A DNA stretch of 64,000 nucleotides. It comes from Oscillatoriaceae cyanobacterium M7585_C2015_266 (GTDB taxonomy: Bacteria; Cyanobacteriota; Cyanobacteriia; Cyanobacteriales; Oscillatoriaceae). Both the position numbers and the translations under genes were made by a program. How positions within the stretch are numbered: the first letter of the stretch is position 1; each line of letters starts with the position of its first letter. Location of the stretch: assembly GCA_015295835.1 (NCBI GenBank), contig DVEG01000020.1:186001-250000 (forward strand), read 5' to 3'. The notes under the pieces are model-generated. The model did not search any database. It was given only the letters and a program-made list of their open reading frames with translations, and was not told where the DNA came from. Positions 57,572 to 64,000 of this stretch are shown here, in pieces.

Positions 57572-57596
57572 TTTTTTAAAAAGCTAAAAAGGGGGG
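57563..57596. terminator. Hairpin between the converging operons
   Basis: CCCCCT (57564-57569) pairs with AGGGGG (57590-57595) around an A/T-rich loop with internal complementarity. It overlaps the receiver gene's stop and lies between it and ycf35, so it may end transcription from both sides. Confidence 0.4.
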
Positions 57597-57648
57597 CTTA
57601 TCCTGTGGATATCGCCCCTACTATTGTTAAGTGTAATGTTCGTCTTTT

Positions 57649-58023
57649 CTATACCCATTGCCCTACAACCACTCGCACAGAGCCGTCGGGGAGGGTTTCT
57701 TCTTCTTCGATGTTAAAATGCTGCTCTTGAAGCGTTGCCATTAGAGTTTTGTAGGCATATTTTTGAGCGATTGCATTAATAAACTCTTGCTGATTAATCC
57801 GCGCTCCCCAGAAATCCGCCACAAGTTCATAAATCTCGCCATTGCGGCGAAACCCCAAATCATAGCCATTAGTTTGGCGAATCACGTAATCAGCCTGAGT
57901 TTTTTTGCCGTTATAGCCTCGCACCTGGGCGTTGCACTCAACCTGATATCCCAACTCTTGCAACACCTCATGCAGGATTTCGCCATTTTTAATCTGTACC
58001 TTGATAGTAGTGAAATGCGACAT
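57649..58023 (-). CDS. ycf35: Ycf35 / DUF1257 protein
   Basis: This 124-residue protein matches the DUF1257 (Ycf35) family conserved in cyanobacteria and red-lineage plastids. It reads MSHFTTIKVQIKNGEIL, then LQELGYQVECNAQVRGYNG, DYVIRQTNGYDLGFRRNG and YELVADFWG. The function is unknown. Ycf46 lies 72 bases upstream on the same strand. In many cyanobacteria this pair is linked with DUF2997, which here sits in the operon facing it. Confidence 0.9.
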   Translation of the reverse strand: MSHFTTIKVQIKNGEILHEVLQELGYQVECNAQVRGYNGKKTQADYVIRQTNGYDLGFRRNGEIYELVADFWGARINQQEFINAIAQKYAYKTLMATLQEQHFNIEEEETLPDGSVRVVVGQWV

Positions 58024-58095
58024 ATAGATTTAGGTGTTTGAATTAAGGGCTTATTGCTTGAGGATAGCACAAATTTCCACAGGGTGAGAGCGGTT

Positions 58096-59721
58096 TTATT
58101 CTAATTCAGGATGTCTGAATCCTTGTTGCGTATAACGTTTTAACTCTTCAATCAATCCGATATCGTTAGAAGCAGTGCGGGCACCGGCTTCAGCAGCCCA
58201 CTGTTTTAAATCTTCGATTTGAGAGCGAGCAATCGCAGCCAGAGGTACGGTGTCTTCGATTGCTCTTAAAATATCCTCAGTTGTCAAATCCCGTCGCTGC
58301 CCAAAAGCGAGATAGAGGGCGTCATGTATTACTTGCTCAATTTCTGCACCACTGAAATTTTTTGACTGTCTAGCCAAAAGTTGCAAATCGAACTCTCGTA
58401 ATCGACTAGGGCGCAATCGCTGCAAATGAACTTTAAAAATATCTTGTCTTTCCGACTCAGTAGGTAAATTTAAAAAGAAAATCTCATCGAATCGCCCTTT
58501 GCGCAATAACTCAGCTGGCAGAATCCGTACATTATTTGCCGTAGCGACAATAAAAACAGGGCTGGTTTTTTCTTGCATCCAGGTAATAAGACTGCCAAAT
58601 ACCCGTCGAGAAGTACCGGAATCGCCGTCGATGCCGCTAGTGATATTTCCAAATGCCTTATCGATTTCATCAATCCAGAGTACACAAGGAGCGAGCGCTT
58701 CTACCATTTGAATCATTTGCCGCACCTTACTTTCGCTTTCTCCCACCAGCCCGCCAAACAATCGCCCCGAATCCAAGCGTAGTAACGGCAATCGCCACTC
58801 ATGAGCGATCGTTTTTGCACTCAAAGATTTACCTGTGCCTTGAATTCCCACCAACAAAACTCCCTTTGGATTGGGAATACCAAACCGTCTTGCTTCTTCG
58901 GTAAAGGCATACTGCCGCATTTTTACCCATTCTTTAAGATTTTCCAAACCGCCGACATTTTTCAATGATTCTTGAGCGGTGAAAAATTCTAAAATTCCCG
59001 TTTGTCGAATTGCTTGTTTTTTGGCTTCTAAAATGCTGTCTATATCTGTTTCATCAATTTGTTGTTTAGCAGCTATAGCTTTGGCTAATATTTGGCGAAT
59101 GCGATTGCGGCTCAATCCCTGACATGCTTTTACGAGCTGCTCCCGTGCTAATCCCGTAACTTTTAAGTCAGCGGTATTTTTTACGGCGTGGGAAATTAAG
59201 CTATCAATTTCCTGCACGTCGGGTAAGGGAAAATCAATTACTGTCGCTTCTTCTTTTAATTCATCGGGCAATTCCAGGGTGTGAGAAGTGAGAATTAGAG
59301 TTTTTTGCGATCGCTTTAAGTCTCGCATCAGGTTTCGCAACTCTCGTACCACTGGTGCATTTTTTTCAGTATACGGTTGTCTCAAAACCGGATGTAAATC
59401 GCGAATCACGAATAGAGCACTTTCTTCTGTTGGTGCTTTACCAATGCGCTCGAGTGCTGCCATTACCGAGCCTTTGGCAGAGCCGTTGTCATTCCAGCCG
59501 CGCACGATATCCCAAAATAAAACTTTGCGCCCAGGGGTTGACAAGTTAGCGACTTTATGCAAAACATCTTCAACTGGTTCTTCCTCAACCGCGACAATAT
59601 ATAGTAGTGGGTAACGCGCCCGAATCATTAAATCTAGCTGTGTTACCAAAGTTGTATGTGGTTGATTTTCTCCCCCGATAATGGCGTTGTAGTTTGACGA
59701 TTGTTGCAACTTATTGGACAT
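58096..59721 (-). CDS. ycf46: AAA ATPase Ycf46
   Basis: This 541-residue protein has an N-terminal domain (LDLMIRARYPLLYIVAVEEE ... ALFVIRDLHPVL) and one AAA module: Walker A GIQGTGKSLSAKTIAHEW, Walker B CVLWIDEIDKAF, sensor 1 IVATANNV and arginine fingers in LRKGRFDEIFFL. This is the Ycf46 pattern of plastids and cyanobacteria. The Synechocystis homologue has been linked to stress and carbon responses. AAA enzymes remodel proteins. Placement beside Ycf35 and opposite an Hsp70/GrpE-like pair suggests a shared proteostasis role, which is my inference. Confidence 0.9.
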   Translation of the reverse strand: MSNKLQQSSNYNAIIGGENQPHTTLVTQLDLMIRARYPLLYIVAVEEEPVEDVLHKVANLSTPGRKVLFWDIVRGWNDNGSAKGSVMAALERIGKAPTEESALFVIRDLHPVLRQPYTEKNAPVVRELRNLMRDLKRSQKTLILTSHTLELPDELKEEATVIDFPLPDVQEIDSLISHAVKNTADLKVTGLAREQLVKACQGLSRNRIRQILAKAIAAKQQIDETDIDSILEAKKQAIRQTGILEFFTAQESLKNVGGLENLKEWVKMRQYAFTEEARRFGIPNPKGVLLVGIQGTGKSLSAKTIAHEWRLPLLRLDSGRLFGGLVGESESKVRQMIQMVEALAPCVLWIDEIDKAFGNITSGIDGDSGTSRRVFGSLITWMQEKTSPVFIVATANNVRILPAELLRKGRFDEIFFLNLPTESERQDIFKVHLQRLRPSRLREFDLQLLARQSKNFSGAEIEQVIHDALYLAFGQRRDLTTEDILRAIEDTVPLAAIARSQIEDLKQWAAEAGARTASNDIGLIEELKRYTQQGFRHPELE

Positions 59722-59837
59722 TTTTACTCCAGATTTTAGTTTCTTTTTTTATGATGCCTCTCTTTTGCAGGGTATGGGGGAGAAAGCTATTTTGCTAATT
59801 GTATCTAGGGATTAAAAATATACGTTTGGGACCAACA

Positions 59838-59957
59838 ATGCCAGCATTTATCACGCCAAATGTGTTTAAATTCCTGTCGGAAACATACAACCTACAGCAG
59901 ATTAAAACACCGGATGAAGATTTAGTGGCTTGTCTATTGCCTAGCAAGTGGCAGTAA
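59838..59957 (+). CDS. 39-residue open frame, gene or relic
   Basis: A short frame with ATG at 59838 encodes a protein-like product (ITPNVFKFLSETYNLQQ, then a short end) between ycf46 and narB. There is no clear Shine-Dalgarno and no family I know. It could be a small gene or the surviving start of a lost one. Confidence 0.3.
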   Translation: MPAFITPNVFKFLSETYNLQQIKTPDEDLVACLLPSKWQ

Positions 59958-60048
59958 GAAAAAATATGAAAGCGATCGCACGCTTAGAAGGGTTGCGCAT
60001 AATTCAAGAGGTTTTACTGTCAGTTACATCTGTTTTGGTAATTTCAGC

Positions 60049-62181
60049 CTACAGGCGCGTCAACTGCACCGCGCAAGCTTTGAGTTCCGGTTGCAAAGAG
60101 TCGGGGCAGGCTTCGGCATGCGTCAGAGCGTTAGCTTCAGCGGCATCTGCCCAGAGAGCACCCCAGTGCATAGGAACGAACAGAGTTCCAGCAGCTATCG
60201 CCGTGGTTACTTTCGCCGGAAAGCGACTTTTGCCGCGCCGCGATCGCACTTCCACCCAATCCCCCTCTCGAATGTTCAGTTTTTCCGCATCCAAAGGGTT
60301 AATTTCCACAAACGGATGCGGATGCATTCCAGAAGTTTTTTCAATCCTTCCTGTGCGCGTCAGCGTATGCCAGTGCCCGTACAAACGCCCTGTCGTCAGC
60401 ACGAAAGGATAATTCGCATCGGTTGGTTCTGCTAGACCTTTGGAGTGGTATGCTGCAAATCGAGCTTTTCCGTTGGCGGTATTAAATTGCAAATCCGTGT
60501 ACAGTCGCTTTGCCGTTGAGCGGTTAATTTTTTCCCCTTCTGGACAGGGCCACTGCACAGGGCCTTCTTTCAGGATATCGTGACTAAGCCCAGACATATC
60601 ACAAGGACGTCCTTTTGTCAACTGGACGAATTCTGCGAAAACTTCAGCGGCATTGGCGAAAGCAAATTGTTCGCAAAATCCCAAGCGTCGTCCGACTTCA
60701 GCAAAGATTTCCCAATCCGGCTTGGCCTCTTCTGGCGCTTTGCGAAAAGCAGGACACAGCGTCACCATTCTTTCGGAATTGGTCATAGTGCCGGTTTTTT
60801 CGCTCCACTGGGCAGCGGGTAAGAGAACATGAGCGTATTCAGCGGTTTCGGTGGGATAGTAGGCGTCTTGATACACCGTGAAAGGCGATCGCAAAAGCGC
60901 TGCCAAAGTCCGTTCCAAATCCGGATAGCTCACAGCTGGGTTCGTCGCCGCAATCCAGAGAAACTGAACCTCTCCCATTTCCAAACCTGTAATAATATCC
61001 CAAGCCGTACGCCCAGGAATAGGGGAAATTCTTCCCGCGGGTAATTTCCAAAATGCCTCTAATTCAGCTCGGTGTTGGGGATTTTCCACAAATCGATAAC
61101 CGGGCAAAATGTGAGATAAACCGCCTGCCTCTCGCCCTCCCATTGCATTCGGTTGACCCGTAAGCGAAAATGGCCCAGAACCTGGTTTGCCAATTTGACC
61201 ACTCATTAGGTGCAAATTAATGATAGTTCGTACCTTAGCCGTTCCTTCGCAGGATTGATTTACTCCCATAGACCACATCGAAAGAACGCGATTAGACTCG
61301 CCCCAGCAGCGAGCGGCGGTTTCTAATTCATCTATGTGAATGCCGCAATTTTTAGAAACCAGTTCTGGCGGATAGGAGCGAATCACCTCGGCATAGGCGG
61401 TAAAATTTTCTGTATATTTGTCAATAAATACTCTATCCAGATAACCCCAATGCATCAGCAGGTAAGCAATTCCATTGAGTAAGTCAATATCAGTGCCTGG
61501 TTTAATCGCTAAGTGTAAATCAGCAACTTCTGCAGTAGGAGTGCGGCGCGGATCAACTACAATTAGTTTAACATTTTTATTTTTTTTGTGGTGTTTCCGT
61601 AGGCGGTTAAAAATGATTGGGTGACACTCAGCTGTATTGGTGCCTATTAAAAAGGCGCAATCTGTAAGGTCTAAATCTTCGTAGCAGGCTGGTGGACCAT
61701 CGGAACCGAAACTTTGAATATAACCTGCAACTGCAGAAGACATACAGAGGCGGGAATTGGCATCAAAATTATTGGTGCCTAGACACCCTTTCATCAGTTT
61801 TTGAGCGATATAGTAGTCTTCAGTTTGAAACTGACCAGAACCATACATGCAGATAGCATCTGAGCCAGCGTTGAGGCGAACGGTTTGAATACGATTAACG
61901 ATCGCATTCAATGCTTCATCCCAGCTGACGCGGCGAAAAGGTTGATTAAGGGATTCCCGCATCATCGGATATTTCAGACGATCTTTTTCGAGAGATTCGG
62001 CAACTGTTGCGCCTTTTACGCATACCATGCCCTGGCTGGAAGGGTGAGTGCGATCGCCTTGTACTTTCCAAACAATATTCTCTTGACTATCGCAATTCGT
62101 TGCTTGCTTAGCTGACGGCAAAACTTCTAATCCACAGCCTACACCGCAGTAAGGACAAAGGGTTTTTATTGAGTTACTCAT
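60049..62181 (-). CDS. narB: Ferredoxin-dependent assimilatory nitrate reductase
   Basis: NarB reduces nitrate to nitrite with electrons from ferredoxin. The 710-residue protein has the N-terminal 4Fe-4S motif [11 protein letters not shown] and a fourth cysteine in [13 protein letters not shown]. Molybdopterin motifs are [33 protein letters not shown] and [11 protein letters not shown]. The C-terminal MGD-binding fold has [17 protein letters not shown]. The frame runs further up to 62211, but the ATG at 62179-62181 (MSNSIKTLC) is the usual start. MoaE, 57 kb away, helps make its cofactor. The ATPase upstream on the same strand fits the nrt-narB order of cyanobacteria. Confidence 0.95.
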   Translation of the reverse strand: MSNSIKTLCPYCGVGCGLEVLPSAKQATNCDSQENIVWKVQGDRTHPSSQGMVCVKGATVAESLEKDRLKYPMMRESLNQPFRRVSWDEALNAIVNRIQTVRLNAGSDAICMYGSGQFQTEDYYIAQKLMKGCLGTNNFDANSRLCMSSAVAGYIQSFGSDGPPACYEDLDLTDCAFLIGTNTAECHPIIFNRLRKHHKKNKNVKLIVVDPRRTPTAEVADLHLAIKPGTDIDLLNGIAYLLMHWGYLDRVFIDKYTENFTAYAEVIRSYPPELVSKNCGIHIDELETAARCWGESNRVLSMWSMGVNQSCEGTAKVRTIINLHLMSGQIGKPGSGPFSLTGQPNAMGGREAGGLSHILPGYRFVENPQHRAELEAFWKLPAGRISPIPGRTAWDIITGLEMGEVQFLWIAATNPAVSYPDLERTLAALLRSPFTVYQDAYYPTETAEYAHVLLPAAQWSEKTGTMTNSERMVTLCPAFRKAPEEAKPDWEIFAEVGRRLGFCEQFAFANAAEVFAEFVQLTKGRPCDMSGLSHDILKEGPVQWPCPEGEKINRSTAKRLYTDLQFNTANGKARFAAYHSKGLAEPTDANYPFVLTTGRLYGHWHTLTRTGRIEKTSGMHPHPFVEINPLDAEKLNIREGDWVEVRSRRGKSRFPAKVTTAIAAGTLFVPMHWGALWADAAEANALTHAEACPDSLQPELKACAVQLTRL

Positions 62182-62332
62182 AGCATTGACTATCTTGGAT
62201 AAGACTTTCAAAATATTGAAATCATCACTGCCCGCCCTATTTTCAATTTTATTTTTATCGATTTAATATTTATATTTATTTATATATTTTTTATTCTGAT
62301 ATTTTCCTATTCTGTGCGAGCTCTGCTATACT

Positions 62333-62367
62333 AAAAACCCGGTTTTTCTTCTTAGAAACCGGGTTTT
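62333..62367 (-). terminator. Terminator between nrtD-like gene and narB
   Basis: The arms of AACCCGGTTT and AAACCGGGTT form a strong hairpin followed by a T-run on the minus strand, 47 bases after the nrtD-like stop. It should reduce read-through into narB, so narB may also have its own promoter in the AT-rich stretch 62182-62330. Confidence 0.7.
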
Positions 62368-62413
62368 TGAGAATTGAGGGGGGTTGTAGGCGAGCGCTCC
62401 TCGTATACCTTTA

Positions 62414-63934
62414 CTATTGAGAGGCTGGCGTAACTTGCACCTCGCCTGTAGGGGTAAACACGACTTTAAAATTAGCCAAAGATTCCTTGGCATCGGCAGC
62501 GGCTGTGGAGCTAGCAGAATCAACCAAGTCGGGGAGGGGAGTATCTTTGACGTATTCTGATGCGGCTTCATTGCCAAACTCGTAACGGATTATTGCTCCT
62601 GCGGAGTTAACTTTAACGATATAAATCAATTCCTCCGTAAAGGTGGGGGTTTTCTGCTGCCAATTTTGCTTGATTTTTTCGGAGAGAGTTTTATTTAACT
62701 CTTCTAGTTTAACTGGCTCAGTAATAGTTGCTGCAGTGGAAGTGGCAACAGAAGGCTCAGAAGCAGAAGACTCTGCCGGAGAGGAGACAACACTGGGGGA
62801 GGCGGTTGTTTCTGCCGTGGGAGTGGGAGTAGCTGTTGCTGAAGTCGCGCTGGCAGTGGTGGTTGTTTCAACTACGCTCCCAGCCGACTCCGAGGGTAAA
62901 GAAGTAGCAGACTGAGAAACGTTTGCAGTCGCAGCAGGAGTTTCAGCTACTTTTGGCGAGGTTTTGTAGGCACCACTTAAATCTGCCAGTGCGTGAAATA
63001 CACCGCCCAACAGAAAAATAGAAACAGTGGCAGCTAGAGTAATAAGAGCATCGCGGGGAACACCTGCTTTGGCAGTCATATAATTTACCTCTTCAATAGC
63101 AGTCATATCTTCAGTGTGGGCAAACCTGCGGAATAAGAAGTCCAAAGCTCTATTACGGAGTTCGTAGTAGCGAGGATCTTCCATCACGCGAGTTCTCACC
63201 CGAGGGCGAGGAAAGGGAATGTCCAACACCTCGCCAATTTTAGCAGAAGGCCCGTTCGTCATGATCACGACTTTGTCGGCAAGAAATAGTGCCTCGTCAA
63301 TGTCGTGGGTAATCATCAGAACAGTACAGCGATGATCCTGCCATATTTGCAGCAGTTGTTCTTGTAGTTCTTCTTTAGTTATAGCGTCTAGGGCTCCGAA
63401 GGGTTCGTCAAGAATTAGAACTTGGGGACGAATGGCAAGAGCGCGGGCGATCGCCACCCGCTGTTTCATCCCCCCAGACATTTGCCCAGGGCGTTTATGA
63501 GCATCCTGAATCAGCCCTACCATTGCTAGATGTTCCTCAGTAATCGCCACTCTTTCAGCGTGCGATTTCTGCGGGTATACTGACTTCACTGCTAGATAGA
63601 CATTTTCAAACGCCGTTTTCCAAGGCAAAAGGCAGTAGTTCTGAAATACCATCATGCGATCAGGACCTGGTTTGGCGATGCGCTGGTTGCGCAGGCGCAC
63701 CTCGCCCTCGCTGGGTTTGAGAAAACCTGCCACCATATTGAGTAGCGTAGATTTGCCGCAGCCGGAGTGTCCGATGATACAGATAAATTCGCCCTCAGAG
63801 ACAGTGAGGTTGACATTTTCCAGAACCGGGTATAGCCCTTTGGCCGTGGGATAGACTTTGGAAACGTTATCGATCTCCAGAAAAGCTTCGCAAGTTGCGG
63901 GTTGCTGAGTTTTTGGTTGGGTTTGGATTTGCAT
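62414..63934 (-). CDS. nrtD: Nitrate-type ABC ATPase (NrtD-like) fused to a membrane-spanning C-domain
   Basis: Residues 1-275 are a complete ATPase of the nitrate/taurine type: Walker A GHSGCGKST, Q-loop VFQNYCLLPWK, signature MSGGMKQRVAIARAL, Walker B ILDEPFGALD, switch MITHD and the NrtD tail RNRALDFLFRRFAH. Normal NrtD ends there. Here the frame goes on: MTAIEEVNYMTAKAG, a membrane helix at about 292-317 (LITLAATVSIFLLGGVFHAL) and a low-complexity Thr/Ser/Ala region. A 95-residue end domain (LEELNKTLSEKIKQNW, YIVKVNSAGAIIRYEFGN) resembles a TonB C-terminal type fold. The ATPase should serve NrtAB-type nitrate uptake. The extension would place a domain outside the membrane. The stop loss that made the fusion may be natural or an error. 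Confidence 0.85.
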   Translation of the reverse strand: MQIQTQPKTQQPATCEAFLEIDNVSKVYPTAKGLYPVLENVNLTVSEGEFICIIGHSGCGKSTLLNMVAGFLKPSEGEVRLRNQRIAKPGPDRMMVFQNYCLLPWKTAFENVYLAVKSVYPQKSHAERVAITEEHLAMVGLIQDAHKRPGQMSGGMKQRVAIARALAIRPQVLILDEPFGALDAITKEELQEQLLQIWQDHRCTVLMITHDIDEALFLADKVVIMTNGPSAKIGEVLDIPFPRPRVRTRVMEDPRYYELRNRALDFLFRRFAHTEDMTAIEEVNYMTAKAGVPRDALITLAATVSIFLLGGVFHALADLSGAYKTSPKVAETPAATANVSQSATSLPSESAGSVVETTTTASATSATATPTPTAETTASPSVVSSPAESSASEPSVATSTAATITEPVKLEELNKTLSEKIKQNWQQKTPTFTEELIYIVKVNSAGAIIRYEFGNEAASEYVKDTPLPDLVDSASSTAAADAKESLANFKVVFTPTGEVQVTPASQ

Positions 63935-64000
63935 AATTAATCAGGCAGGGGGAAAATATGGAGTGCGTTCGTGTTGAATGGGGAGCGGGGATTAAGGGAA

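Noticed and set aside
62643..62915. A plus-strand frame of 90 residues rich in Val, Ala and Glu.
   Set aside because: It is the shadow of the Thr/Ser/Ala low-complexity region in the NrtD-like fusion.

Overview
The window is chromosomal DNA of an oxygenic cyanobacterium. Direct signs are the photosystem II genes psbB (CP47) and psbT, the cyanobacterial nitrate reductase narB beside a nitrate-type ABC ATPase, Ycf35 and Ycf46 homologues, a chloroplast-type three-domain ribosomal protein S1, and dozens of the HIP1 palindrome GCGATCGC scattered through genes and spacers. The DUF-family set, the PEP-CTERM protein and AACCCGGTTTTT-type inverted repeats fit a filamentous, Oscillatoriales-like genome, but the genus cannot be fixed from this sequence. 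I saw no rRNA, no convincing tRNA, no CRISPR array and no intact insertion sequence.

Layout. 0-9.3 kb: a GGCT-fold protein, an ECF sigma factor with a three-repeat anti-sigma protein, moaE, pyrB, a lipoprotein gene split by one stop codon, a 3-methyladenine glycosylase, a 40-residue membrane protein, an oxidoreductase, a DUF4870 protein and grxC-gshB. 9.3-18.3 kb: a PEP-CTERM protein, hflX, dprA, a coupled pair of membrane proteins, an S-adenosylmethionine hydrolase-family protein, penicillin-binding protein 2 and a 51-residue protein. 18.4-29.9 kb: tldD, an SDR enzyme, a VOC protein abutting a recombinase-like protein with altered catalytic positions, a histidine kinase, a large unknown membrane protein, argB, aroK and three poorly characterised proteins. 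29.9-43.3 kb: truB, an alpha/beta hydrolase, scpB, an ABC ATPase, a sugar kinase, pcrA, metK, a HAD phosphatase, rps1 and nrdR. 43.4-53.8 kb: psbT-psbB, mnmG, a GspC/PilP-like membrane protein, a coiled-coil protein, ligA and an HtrA protease. 53.9-64 kb: a decayed Crp/Fnr gene, a chaperone-like operon, ycf46-ycf35, narB and an nrtD-like ATPase with an unusual C-terminal extension.

Genes that work together. The sigma/anti-sigma pair is a stress-response switch. MoaE helps make the molybdopterin cofactor that NarB needs, and the ATPase next to narB would power nitrate uptake. GrxC and GshB belong to glutathione metabolism. PsbB and PsbT are photosystem II subunits. MetK makes S-adenosylmethionine, and the SAM hydrolase family degrades it.

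The best candidate for an undescribed system is at 54.56-59.72 kb. A four-gene operon encodes a DUF2997 protein, a membrane-anchored helix-turn-helix protein whose C-terminus looks like the GrpE beta-domain, a lid-less Hsp70-like protein translationally coupled to it by ATGA, and a CheY-like receiver. It converges on ycf46-ycf35, whose products commonly neighbour DUF2997. I infer a dedicated, signal-responsive chaperone module.
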